Shown here: positions 1-8,864 of the stretch, in pieces | Layout: every line of letters starts with the position of its first letter | How positions within the stretch are numbered: the stretch's first letter is position 1 | Origin: CAYWMP01 sp964459445 | GTDB lineage: Bacteria; Desulfobacterota; DSM-4660; Desulfatiglandales; HGW-15 | DNA length: 15,849 bases | Reading direction: 5' to 3' | Assembly (NCBI GenBank): GCA_964459445.1 | Contig: CAYWMP010000140.1 | Coordinates: 1 to 15,849, forward strand | Translations under genes and position numbers: made by a program | The notes under the pieces: generated by a model | What the model was told of the DNA's origin: nothing | The model's database searches: none | The model's input: only the letters and a program-made list of their open reading frames with translations

Positions 1-101
1 CTGATCATACTACCTGGCTGCGGATCCTAACAAGATGGGTTGGTTAGACGCTTACGCTAAGAGCGGAGAGTAAACATTGAAGGCCTGGAGGAGGAAACCA
101 T
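1..101 (+). other. Left flank, probable end of upstream gene, frame unresolved
   Basis: No gene can be assigned with confidence. One frame reads a protein-like tail ending in ...MGWLDAYAKSGE and stopping with TAA at 71-73, but it has a TGA at 2-4, so it is open for only 22 codons. The other two forward frames stop at 28-30 and 45-47. In glycerol ABC clusters of the GlpSTPQUV type, a small membrane protein gene (DUF2160) or a permease gene usually lies just before the binding-protein gene, so the tail of such a gene is expected here. This is inference from gene order only. The last bases hold the ribosome binding site of the next gene. Confidence 0.3.
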
Positions 102-1844
<1,743 letters not shown>

Positions 1845-1965
1845 CCGTCCGATCGTAATTGAACCTATTTCCGCGCCTCGATGATGCCTGCTTGTGGGCA
1901 CGTCGCTTCGACCACGGGACGTCATTTCCGTATCCCAGTCGGAGAGCGTGAATGGGTGGTAAGCT

Positions 1966-2003
1966 AAAGAGGGGTTAAGGTGAAAGCTTTAACCCCTCTT
2001 TTT
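1966..2003 (+). terminator. Rho-independent terminator after the binding-protein gene
   Basis: A perfect 13-bp inverted repeat, AAAGAGGGGTTAA at 1966-1978 and its complement at 1989-2001, encloses a 10-nt loop and runs into TTTTT on the + strand. It lies about 120 bases after the binding-protein stop and should end the upstream ABC transcript. glpD would then need its own promoter. The A-run on the left arm gives some bidirectional character, but no gene faces it from the right. Confidence 0.85.
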
Positions 2004-2082
2004 AGTCATGATTTTCAGATTGGCGCGATCCACCTTTTGCGACACAGAGAAAAAATGTATCAAATTAATCCTTTTAAAGCAT

Positions 2083-2219
2083 GGGGGACTGAGCAATCTC
2101 TTTACGGGGACGAATAAAGGAAAGGCTCAGGGCTTAAGGCCCAAGGCTTAAGGTAAAGCGTCTCTTCCTTGTACCATATACCTTAAGCCTTATGCCTTTA
2201 TGTTGATCCCCGAGCCCCG
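2083..2219 (+). repeat. Structured intergenic element, copy A (upstream of glpD)
   Basis: About 140 nt that match copy B (3881-4018) along their whole length. Shared words include GCAATCTCTTT, ATAAAGGA, GTCTTCCTTG-like and ATCCCCGAGCCCC. The element folds on itself: GGGGA 2106-2110 pairs with 2207-2211, ATAAAGG 2114-2120 with CCTTTAT 2195-2201, and AAGGCTTAAGGT 2143-2154 with ACCTTAAGCCTT 2180-2191 (12 bp, perfect). It could be a dispersed non-autonomous repeat or a transcribed leader of glpD. The sequence alone does not decide. Confidence 0.75.
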
Positions 2220-2274
2220 TTCAAAAAAGCACCGTTTTAAGGTGTTAAAGTATTCTTAAAAAAGGAATATCGTG

Positions 2275-3837
2275 ATGAATCGCGAGGAATTGTTAAGCAG
2301 AATCGAGGAGCGAACCGAACCTTGGGATTTGGTAGTGATAGGTGGCGGAGCAACCGGTGTCGGCATTGCGGTGGATGCCGCTTCGCGCGGATACGACCTG
2401 CTATTGTTGGAGCAAAGTGACTTCGGCAAAGGGACATCATCTCGCAGCACCAAGCTTATTCACGGCGGTGTCCGATATCTCCAACAGGGCAATATCGCCC
2501 TTGTCATGGAAGCATTAAAAGAGCGCGGCATTCTGCTCGAAAATGCACCGCATCTGGTTCACGATCTCGCATTTGTGGTCCCCAACTATGATTGGTGGGA
2601 AGCCCCTTTTTATGGCATCGGTCTCAAAGTGTACGATTTGCTGGCAGGGCGATACGGCTTTGGGCCTTCCAGAATTCTATCCAAAGAAGAGACACTCAAA
2701 CGGATTCCCACCATCAGACGGGAAGGTCTTCGCGGCGGGACCATTTACTACGATGGCCAGTTCGACGATGCCCGGCTTCTCATCAACCTCGTTCGCACCG
2801 CCACATCGCAAGGTGCAATCCTATTAAACTACGCCCGTGTCACGGCACTCACCAAAGACAGCGGCGGGTACTTGAACGGTATCATCTTTAAGAATATTGA
2901 GACTGGCAGAGAACATGAGGTTCGCGCCAAAGTTGTCATTAACGCAACCGGTCCTTTTACCGACGATTTACGGCAAATAGATGCCCCTGATGCACGGCCG
3001 ATGATTGCACCAAGCCAGGGCATTCATTTGGTTTTGGATAAGTCCTTCTTGCCCGGAGAATCAGCGATCATGGTGCCCCACACTAGGGATGGTCGTGTGA
3101 TGTTCGCCCTTCCTTACCTCGGCGTCGCGCTGGTGGGCACGACGGATACGCCAATCGTCGAAACCTTGTTGGAACCGCGTCCGCTAGACGAGGAAATTGA
3201 ATTTATTCTGGAAACCTCTGGGATTTACCTGGACAGGGTTCCCTCTCGGGACGACATTCTCAGTGTCTTTACAGGGATACGTCCCCTTGTAAAGATGGGT
3301 GAAGACAAGAGCACCGCTGCCTTATCTCGCGATCACACCGTACACATCTCAAATTCAGGACTCCTGACCATAGCAGGAGGCAAATGGACCACCTATCGCA
3401 AAATGGCCAAGGACTGCGTCAATTATGCAGCGGACTTGGCAGGCCTGGCACCTAGACCTTGCGCTACCGAGCGCCTTAATATTCACGGCTTCCATAAGAC
3501 ACCTGAAAAATTTGGCGATCTGGCCCTCTACGGCGCCGACGCCACCGCTATACAAGACCTCTTCCGTGCCGACCCGGCACGAAAGGAGCTGTTACATCCT
3601 GATATGTCGGCTTGCATTGGGGAGGTTATTTGGGCCACTCGATTTGAAGCAGCGCGTACCGTTGACGATTTCTTGGCTCGGCGAACCCGCAGTTTACTTC
3701 TAAACGCCCGCGCCGCAGAGGAGATGGCGCCCAAGGTTGCGACCCTAATGGCCAAGGAATTGGGTCACAATCAAAACTGGGCAGAAGAACAGGTCGAAGA
3801 ATTCCTTCGAATCAGCGCCCTTTATTTGCCTGACTGA
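2275..3837 (+). CDS. glpD: Glycerol-3-phosphate dehydrogenase, FAD-dependent
   Basis: Membrane-associated flavoenzyme that oxidises sn-glycerol 3-phosphate to dihydroxyacetone phosphate and passes electrons to the quinone pool. The N-terminal Rossmann dinucleotide-binding motif GGGATG (residues 23-28) is followed by the family signature TSSRSTKLIHGGVRYLQQG. Further typical GlpD motifs are PHTRDGRVMFALPYLG, VGTTDTP, FTGIRPLV and GGKWTTYRKMAKD. The C-terminal helical domain runs to the end. The length of 520 residues is normal for the family. A GTG at 2272 directly precedes the ATG at 2275 in the same frame. The AAAGGA ribosome site near 2261-2266 gives about 8 bases of spacing to the ATG and about 5 to the GTG, so the ATG is preferred. 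The gene is isolated from the binding-protein gene by a terminator and from glpK by 260 bases containing a repeat copy. Confidence 0.96.
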   Translation: MNREELLSRIEERTEPWDLVVIGGGATGVGIAVDAASRGYDLLLLEQSDFGKGTSSRSTKLIHGGVRYLQQGNIALVMEALKERGILLENAPHLVHDLAFVVPNYDWWEAPFYGIGLKVYDLLAGRYGFGPSRILSKEETLKRIPTIRREGLRGGTIYYDGQFDDARLLINLVRTATSQGAILLNYARVTALTKDSGGYLNGIIFKNIETGREHEVRAKVVINATGPFTDDLRQIDAPDARPMIAPSQGIHLVLDKSFLPGESAIMVPHTRDGRVMFALPYLGVALVGTTDTPIVETLLEPRPLDEEIEFILETSGIYLDRVPSRDDILSVFTGIRPLVKMGEDKSTAALSRDHTVHISNSGLLTIAGGKWTTYRKMAKDCVNYAADLAGLAPRPCATERLNIHGFHKTPEKFGDLALYGADATAIQDLFRADPARKELLHPDMSACIGEVIWATRFEAARTVDDFLARRTRSLLLNARAAEEMAPKVATLMAKELGHNQNWAEEQVEEFLRISALYLPD

Positions 3838-3880
3838 TAGAGAATAGTTCCACGCCTCGTTTTAGTAAATTTTTGAGAAA

Positions 3881-4018
3881 CGGGGCCTCAGCAATCTCTT
3901 TGCAGGGACAGATAAAGGATAGGCGAGGGGCCTAGGGTACAAGGCTAACGGTAAAACATGTCTTCCTTGCGCCCTAGACCTTATACCCTTTGCCTATCTT
4001 TTTCATCCCCGAGCCCCT
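3881..4018 (+). repeat. Structured intergenic element, copy B (upstream of glpK)
   Basis: Second copy of the element at 2083-2219, in the same orientation and again directly before a glycerol gene. The ends and the central CTTCCTTG segment are conserved, while the stems have diverged but still pair: GATAGGC 3918-3924 with GCCTATC 3992-3998, GGGA 3905-3908 with TCCC 4006-4009, and GGGTACAAGG 3935-3944 with CCTTATACCC 3979-3988 (one mismatch). The terminal GGGG-CCTC and GAG-CCCC can close the outside. Stems that stay paired despite different sequence suggest that structure was conserved, or that both copies descend from a palindromic mobile repeat. Confidence 0.75.
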
Positions 4019-4097
4019 GCCCATTCAAAAGGGTTTATAAAGCGATTATTGTTGCGTTTCCACAAGACATCAAATGATAGCGAAAGGAGAATAGACC

Positions 4098-5609
4098 ATG
4101 GCCGAATATGTGGGTGCTTTAGATCAGGGCACGACCAGCAACCGATTCATCATTTTTGACCGCAATGGAAGGATTGTGGGTATTGACCAAAAGGAACATG
4201 AACAGATTTTTCCAAAACCGGGATGGGTGGAACACAATGCAACGGAAATTTGGCAGAACACCCAGGATGTTATTCGAGGCGCCCTTGAAAAGACAGGGAT
4301 TTCCGGTTCGGATCTGGCCGCCATCGGCATCACCAACCAGCGTGAGACCACCGTGCTCTGGGACAAAAACACCGGCCGGCCTTACACCAATGCCATAGTA
4401 TGGCAATGCACCCGAACGGACGAAATCTGTAATGAATTGATGCGTGAGGAAGGGCAAAATCGTTTTCGCGATAAAACAGGCCTGCCCATTGCGACGTATT
4501 TTTCGGGGCCCAAGATCAAATGGATTCTGGACAACGTCCCCGAAGCCCGTTCGGCAGCCGAAAAAGGCGATGCCCTTTTTGGAACCATGGAGACCTGGGT
4601 CATCTGGTGGCTCACCGGCGGTCCCAAGGTTGGCGCCCACGTCACCGATGTGACCAATGCCAGCCGGACTATGCTGATGAACCTCGATTCACTTGAATGG
4701 GATCAAAATATTCTCCAAATCATGGGCATCCCGCCACAAATTCTTCCTAAAATTGTCCCCTCTAGCGATACCAACACCTGGGGTTTGACCCGGGAAGAGG
4801 GCCCCTTCCAGGCAAATATACCCGTCTGCGGTGCCTTAGGAGATCAACAGGCCGCGCTGGTCGGTCAGGCCTGCTTTGGTATGGGAGAGGCCAAAAACAC
4901 CTACGGCACCGGCTGCTTTCTCCTTTTAAACACCGGGACGACACCAGTACCCTCAAATCACGGATTGCTTACGACCCTTGGCTATCAAATCAATGATCAA
5001 CGTCCGGTCTATTGCCTGGAGGGCTCCATTGCCATCACCGGCGCATTGGTTCAGTGGCTTCGGGACAACCTTGGTTTGATTTCCGAAGCTCCCGAAATTG
5101 AAACCCTGGCCAACACCGTGGAAGATAACGGCGGCGCCTATTTTGTTCCGGCCTTCTCCGGTCTCTTTGCCCCCTACTGGCGTTCCGATGCAAGAGGCGT
5201 GATTGCCGGGCTTACCCGATTCGTCAACAAAGGGCATATTGCCCGGGCGGTCCTGGAGGCCAGCGCCTATCAAACCCTGGATATTGTAGAGGCCATGAAC
5301 AGGGATTCCGGCGTGGAGCTCAGTATGCTAAAGGTGGACGGCGGCATGGTCGGGAATGAATTACTGATGCAGTTCCAATCGGACATCCTGGGAGTTCCCG
5401 TCGTTCGCCCCGAGGTTGCTGAAACCACGGCCCTTGGCGCGGCCTATGCAGCCGGACTCGCCGTAGGATTCTGGTCCGGTCTGGATGAACTTAAGCAGAA
5501 CTGGGCAGAATATAAGACCTGGCATCCGGATATGGAAACGGAATTGAGGACAAAATATTACAATGAATGGAAAAAGGCCGTAGAAAGGACCTTTGACTGG
5601 AAGGAATGA
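4098..5609 (+). CDS. glpK: Glycerol kinase
   Basis: Cytoplasmic FGGY-family kinase that converts glycerol and ATP to sn-glycerol 3-phosphate, the substrate of the glpD product. The first FGGY domain opens with the phosphate-binding loop LDQGTTSNR (residues 8-16; most relatives have Ser rather than Asn at 15). NQRETTVLWD follows, whose R82 and E83 match the glycerol-binding Arg-Glu pair. GDQQAALVGQ carries the catalytic Asp. The second domain shows KNTYGTGCF, the ATP-binding segment DGGMVGNELLMQFQSDILG and ETTALGAAYAAGLAVGFW. The length of 503 residues matches the family. The start ATG has AGGAG at 4085-4089 with 8 bases of spacing. No glycerol facilitator gene (glpF) is visible in the window, which fits uptake by the ABC system encoded at the left. 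Confidence 0.97.
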   Translation: MAEYVGALDQGTTSNRFIIFDRNGRIVGIDQKEHEQIFPKPGWVEHNATEIWQNTQDVIRGALEKTGISGSDLAAIGITNQRETTVLWDKNTGRPYTNAIVWQCTRTDEICNELMREEGQNRFRDKTGLPIATYFSGPKIKWILDNVPEARSAAEKGDALFGTMETWVIWWLTGGPKVGAHVTDVTNASRTMLMNLDSLEWDQNILQIMGIPPQILPKIVPSSDTNTWGLTREEGPFQANIPVCGALGDQQAALVGQACFGMGEAKNTYGTGCFLLLNTGTTPVPSNHGLLTTLGYQINDQRPVYCLEGSIAITGALVQWLRDNLGLISEAPEIETLANTVEDNGGAYFVPAFSGLFAPYWRSDARGVIAGLTRFVNKGHIARAVLEASAYQTLDIVEAMNRDSGVELSMLKVDGGMVGNELLMQFQSDILGVPVVRPEVAETTALGAAYAAGLAVGFWSGLDELKQNWAEYKTWHPDMETELRTKYYNEWKKAVERTFDWKE

Positions 5610-5717
5610 TCAGCATAGTCAATTCATCCACAAAATAAGCAAAGAGAATTAGGCCCCAAAGGCACAACTACCGTTTTTAATAAAAACCAGCCCTATATCA
5701 CTCCGCAAATATAGTCA

Positions 5718-5739
5718 GGGGCAGAATTATTTCTGCCCC
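5718..5739 (+). terminator. Probable terminator after glpK
   Basis: GGGGCAGAA (5718-5726) and TTCTGCCCC (5731-5739) form a perfect 9-bp stem with a 4-nt loop, about 110 bases after the glpK stop. It is followed by CCCCTTCCAAATTT rather than a clean T-run, so it is a weaker candidate than the one at 1966-2003. It could instead protect the 3' end of the transcript. Confidence 0.55.
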
Positions 5740-5767
5740 CCCTTCCAAATTTAAAAAACTCCAAAAA

Positions 5768-5782
5768 TGGCACCCTTATTGC
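5768..5782 (+). promoter_or_regulatory. Candidate sigma-54 (RpoN) promoter
   Basis: TGGCAC (5768-5773), five bases, then TTGC (5779-5782) matches the -24/-12 consensus TGGCAC-N5-TTGC. Exactly ten bases separate the invariant GG and GC. Predicted transcription start is the A near 5794. It lies after the glpK hairpin and points toward the response regulator-cyclase gene at 6134, leaving a leader of about 340 nt. No activator binding site was identified. Confidence 0.6.
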
Positions 5783-6133
5783 TTAATATAGGCAATTAGG
5801 ATGAGGTCCTCCAATAACTGCTTGAAATTAAATAGGATTGCGAGCATTATTAATCGAGTTGATGATTTAGAAAACCTAGTTTTTTTGAGAATAGTAGCCG
5901 AGGTTGTAGAATTAGGTAGCCGTCAAAATAAAAGTGAAAATAAATGCTTAAGACATGACCTGAGAATGCCGAGTTTTTATTAGAGGTCTAATCAAATGCT
6001 TGTACGTTTACCATCCAGGATCAATCGATTAAGAATCATGGCATTGAATCCTATAGGGTAGACATTAAATTTTAGATGCAAACATTTCGAGGGTTCACCA
6101 CGTACCCTATGTTTTAAACAATGGAAATAGCTA

Positions 6134-7072
6134 ATGGCTAATGAAAAGACTGTCCTGGTCGTGGACGACGTAGCAGACATTAGAAATATCCTTCGTTTCA
6201 ATTTGGAGAAGTTGGGCTATACTGTCCTCGAAGCCAACAATGGAATGAAGGCCCTTGGCTTTGCGACCTCAGATGACCAACCCGATCTCATCATCCTGGA
6301 TATCATGATGCCCAAAATGGACGGCTATGAAACCCTTCAGAAGTTAAAAGGGTCCACAGCCACGAGACACATACCCGTTATATTTCTTACGTCAAAGGCC
6401 CATAAAAGGGATGTGCTTAAGGGGATTGATGCCGGTGCCGATGATTATGTGGTAAAACCCTTCAAATTTGCTGATGTCCACAAAAAAATCCGCAGGCTCC
6501 TGGAAAACCGACCGGTGCGAGAGTTGGCTGCTATAATGCTCACCGATATAGTCGGCTACAGTAGTGATATGGAGGATAATGAAGAATCAACATACTCAAA
6601 GCTTTTAACCCATAACCAAATTATCCGAAAAATCATCTCTCGACACAAGGGAGATGAAATCAAGACTATCGGCGACGCGTTTCTGATTAGATTCAAAAGC
6701 GCTGTGGATGCTGTCAAAGCGTCTCTTGATGCTCAAGAAGAGTTCACCAAATTCAATGAAGGAAGGAATGAATCGGATCAAATCCAAGTACGGATCGGCG
6801 TGCATATTGGGGATATCATGATAAGGGAAGATGATGTATTCGGAAACGGTATTAATGTAGTCTCCAGGATCGCCCCTTTGGCACCCCCAAACGGCATCGT
6901 CATAACAGCAGATGCCCATAATGCCGTGAAGGCATCCATGGATTTGGATATTGTGAGTTTGGGAAAACAGGAACTGAAAAACATCAAATACCCACCCGAG
7001 TTGTTCTTGATCCTACCACCGGATCCCGCCCTTGATCCATTAGTCTCACCAACTCTGGAAGATCCTTCCTGA
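6134..7072 (+). CDS. Response regulator fused to a class III nucleotide cyclase
   Basis: Cytoplasmic two-component output protein, 312 residues, expected to make cyclic AMP or cyclic GMP when its receiver is phosphorylated. The receiver domain (residues ~5-124) has the acidic pair D11/D12, phosphoacceptor D56 in LIILDIMMP, T86 and K108 (VKPF). The cyclase homology domain (~130-300) keeps the metal-binding aspartates D138 (LTDIVGYS) and D181 (KTIGDAF), the base-contacting K177, and the transition-state residues N241 and R245 (NVVSR). The position that is usually Asp in GDAVN-type motifs is Asn238 (FGNGIN), so base preference is uncertain. Only a weak ribosome site (GGAAA, 6123-6127) precedes the start. 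No partner histidine kinase lies in the window. The sigma-54 promoter 350 bases upstream may drive it. Family assignment is firm, the signal is unknown. Confidence 0.9.
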   Translation: MANEKTVLVVDDVADIRNILRFNLEKLGYTVLEANNGMKALGFATSDDQPDLIILDIMMPKMDGYETLQKLKGSTATRHIPVIFLTSKAHKRDVLKGIDAGADDYVVKPFKFADVHKKIRRLLENRPVRELAAIMLTDIVGYSSDMEDNEESTYSKLLTHNQIIRKIISRHKGDEIKTIGDAFLIRFKSAVDAVKASLDAQEEFTKFNEGRNESDQIQVRIGVHIGDIMIREDDVFGNGINVVSRIAPLAPPNGIVITADAHNAVKASMDLDIVSLGKQELKNIKYPPELFLILPPDPALDPLVSPTLEDPS

Positions 7073-7286
7073 CATTTCAAGTACTATCTACTTCACCTGC
7101 CCCCATGGTGACCAACACCCAATCCCTCCAATGATTGATTCCCGTCCTGGGCAAGATCTTTGTTCCACTTGATTGCAGAGTTTGATAGGTTGGGTCGTAA
7201 TCGGTTTGCCTTATCGGGAGCAATGCAGACAATTATTTGCTCCCCGCAACAGGTCTGAAGGAAAGAGGACCTTTTGGGAGGGGATG

Positions 7287-8717
7287 ATGGAAGGTATTGA
7301 AAATGTGAAACCAAGACTGTCCCTTTTGAGCGCGGAGCAGATTCAAGAGGTTCATGAGCATTCGTTAAAAATCCTGTCATCAGTCGGGGTAAGGGTTGAT
7401 TCTAACCACGCTCTTAAGCTTATGGTCCAGGCCATCGGCGAGGAGCAACCAGACACGGAAATCCTTCGCATCCCTCGCGAACTTGTCGAATGGGCTATAA
7501 GGAAGACGCCTGCCTCTGTCGATGTCTACGAGCGAAAGGGCGCCCTGGCCTTTAGTCTTCCGGGGCCTGCCCGCTTTGGCATAGGCGTCACCTGCCTGAA
7601 TTTTCAAAGGCCGGAAACAGGCGAGGTTGTTCCCTTTTCAAGAGAGCATATGGGGATGATGGTTCGGCTGGGAAACGCTTTGAAAAGCTATGACGTCATT
7701 TCCACAGTGGGTGTCATTCAGGACGTTTCACATGAGGTCTCAGATCTTTACGCGACCCTGGAGATGATCGCAAATACCGAAAAACCACTCGTTCTTCTGA
7801 TATCAAAGGAAGACGTGTTTCCTTCCGTGCTCGATCTTTTGGATGAACTTCACGGCAATCTGGCGGAACGCCCCTTTATCATACCCTATCTTAACCCCAT
7901 AACGCCCTTAGTAATAAACCAGGGTACAGTGGACAAGATGGTTGTTGCCATCGAACGGGGCCTTCCGGTGATATACTCCAACTACGGCATGGCCGGCGCC
8001 TCTACGCCAATCACGCAGGCCGGTCAGTTGGCGCTTCTCAATGCAGAGCTCTTAGCAGGACTCACGCTCGCGCAATTGATCAAGGAAGGCACGCCAGTCA
8101 TTCTGGGAAACCTGCCGGCAGTATTTGATATGCGAGGTGTAGGCAGTTTCTATGACCCTAAAAGCTTTTTGCTGGATATCGCCTGCGCTGAAATGATGGC
8201 CTCCTACTGCATTCCGCACGCCGGGACTTCGGGTAGCGGTGTGGGGGCCGGGGCGGACCTTGTTGCAAGCGGGAGCCAATGGCTGAACCATTTGGTGAGT
8301 TGTGTGGGGAAGATCGGGTTGGCCCCTTTTGTTGGGGATTGTCTTGGGAGCGTCGTTTTCTCCCCTGAGATTATCGTTTATGCGGATGATATTATCAAAC
8401 AAGCCCGGCTGTTTGGCGAAGGTTTTTCCTTAAGTAAAGAAGACGTTGGGTTTGAAGAGATCGCCCAGGCCGGACCGGGCGGTGAATTTTTGACAAGTGA
8501 TCGGACCCTCAAGCTTGCCCGAAAGGCATATCACCGAAGCAATGTATTCGATCATATGACACTGGATAAATGGCAGGAGCGCGGATGCCCCCGGTCAGAA
8601 GATATGTTACGTGAATATACCCTAGACCTGATGGCCGACAGCCGTCCACCCGAAGATCAACAGGATTTGCTTGAAAGGGGAGAAAGCTTTATTCGCCATT
8701 ATCATAATAACCGGTAG
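7287..8717 (+). CDS. MttB-family methyltransferase, non-pyrrolysine type (COG5598)
   Basis: Predicted cytoplasmic corrinoid-dependent methyltransferase that would demethylate a methylated amine, for example a quaternary amine, and pass the methyl group to a corrinoid protein. At 476 residues it is a full-length member. The region that carries pyrrolysine in true MttB instead reads HAGTSGSGVGAGADL with no amber codon, as in non-Pyl homologues such as glycine betaine methyltransferase MtgB. GKIGLAPFVGDCLGS downstream is also typical. The open frame extends back to 7173, but GGGAGG at 7276-7281 directly before the tandem ATGs at 7284 and 7287 fixes the start; 7287 has the better spacing. The gene ends in TAG, followed in frame by a second TAG at 8733 and a TGA at 8811. 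No corrinoid protein gene is nearby. It converges on the pyrrolysine mttB. The exact substrate cannot be told. Confidence 0.88.
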   Translation: MEGIENVKPRLSLLSAEQIQEVHEHSLKILSSVGVRVDSNHALKLMVQAIGEEQPDTEILRIPRELVEWAIRKTPASVDVYERKGALAFSLPGPARFGIGVTCLNFQRPETGEVVPFSREHMGMMVRLGNALKSYDVISTVGVIQDVSHEVSDLYATLEMIANTEKPLVLLISKEDVFPSVLDLLDELHGNLAERPFIIPYLNPITPLVINQGTVDKMVVAIERGLPVIYSNYGMAGASTPITQAGQLALLNAELLAGLTLAQLIKEGTPVILGNLPAVFDMRGVGSFYDPKSFLLDIACAEMMASYCIPHAGTSGSGVGAGADLVASGSQWLNHLVSCVGKIGLAPFVGDCLGSVVFSPEIIVYADDIIKQARLFGEGFSLSKEDVGFEEIAQAGPGGEFLTSDRTLKLARKAYHRSNVFDHMTLDKWQERGCPRSEDMLREYTLDLMADSRPPEDQQDLLERGESFIRHYHNNR

Positions 8718-8864
8718 CTAGTCCTCCCTCCATAGCATTTCCTCTGCGGTCGAAAGTCTACGGTCGAATTCATTTTTTCACACCCTATCTATAGGCTTCA
8801 AAAAAGAATCTGACCTCCGCCATTGTCCGGAATGATTTTCAGCTTGCAAGGGCTGACGGGAGCG
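8718..8864. other. Spacer between convergent MttB genes
   Basis: 147 bases separate the 3' ends of the two MttB genes. It contains an in-frame TAG and TGA that follow the + strand gene, and a short weak inverted repeat CCTAT/ATAGG near 8784-8795 with A and T runs on both sides. That repeat may serve as a poor bidirectional terminator. Nothing else is recognisable. Confidence 0.4.

Larger units (their letters stand above)
1845..2274. other. Intergenic region between the binding-protein gene and glpD
   Basis: No credible coding sequence. It holds the terminator at 1966-2003, then a short AT-rich stretch (2004-2080) that could contain a promoter, although no clean -10/-35 pair can be named. Next comes the structured element at 2083-2219, and finally the glpD ribosome binding site AAAGGA near 2261-2266. 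A short ORF on the opposite strand over 1599-1925 is a shadow of the preceding gene. Confidence 0.7.
5610..6133. other. AT-rich intergenic region between glpK and the regulator-cyclase gene
   Basis: It contains the glpK hairpin at 5718-5739 and the sigma-54 promoter candidate at 5768-5782. From about 5795 onward it is visibly more AT-rich than the neighbouring genes. A 60-codon open frame at 5801-5983 has no spaced Shine-Dalgarno and begins only about 7 bases after the predicted sigma-54 start, so it is not called as a gene. The stretch may be a long 5' leader, a small RNA, or decayed sequence. Confidence 0.5.

Noticed and set aside
3444..3466. Second TGGCAC...TTGC match inside glpD
   Set aside because: The spacing between the two halves is 7 rather than 5 bases and it lies inside a coding region.
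5801..5983. 60-codon + strand ORF after the sigma-54 promoter
   Set aside because: No spaced ribosome site, no recognisable motif, and its ATG lies only about 7 bases after the predicted transcription start.
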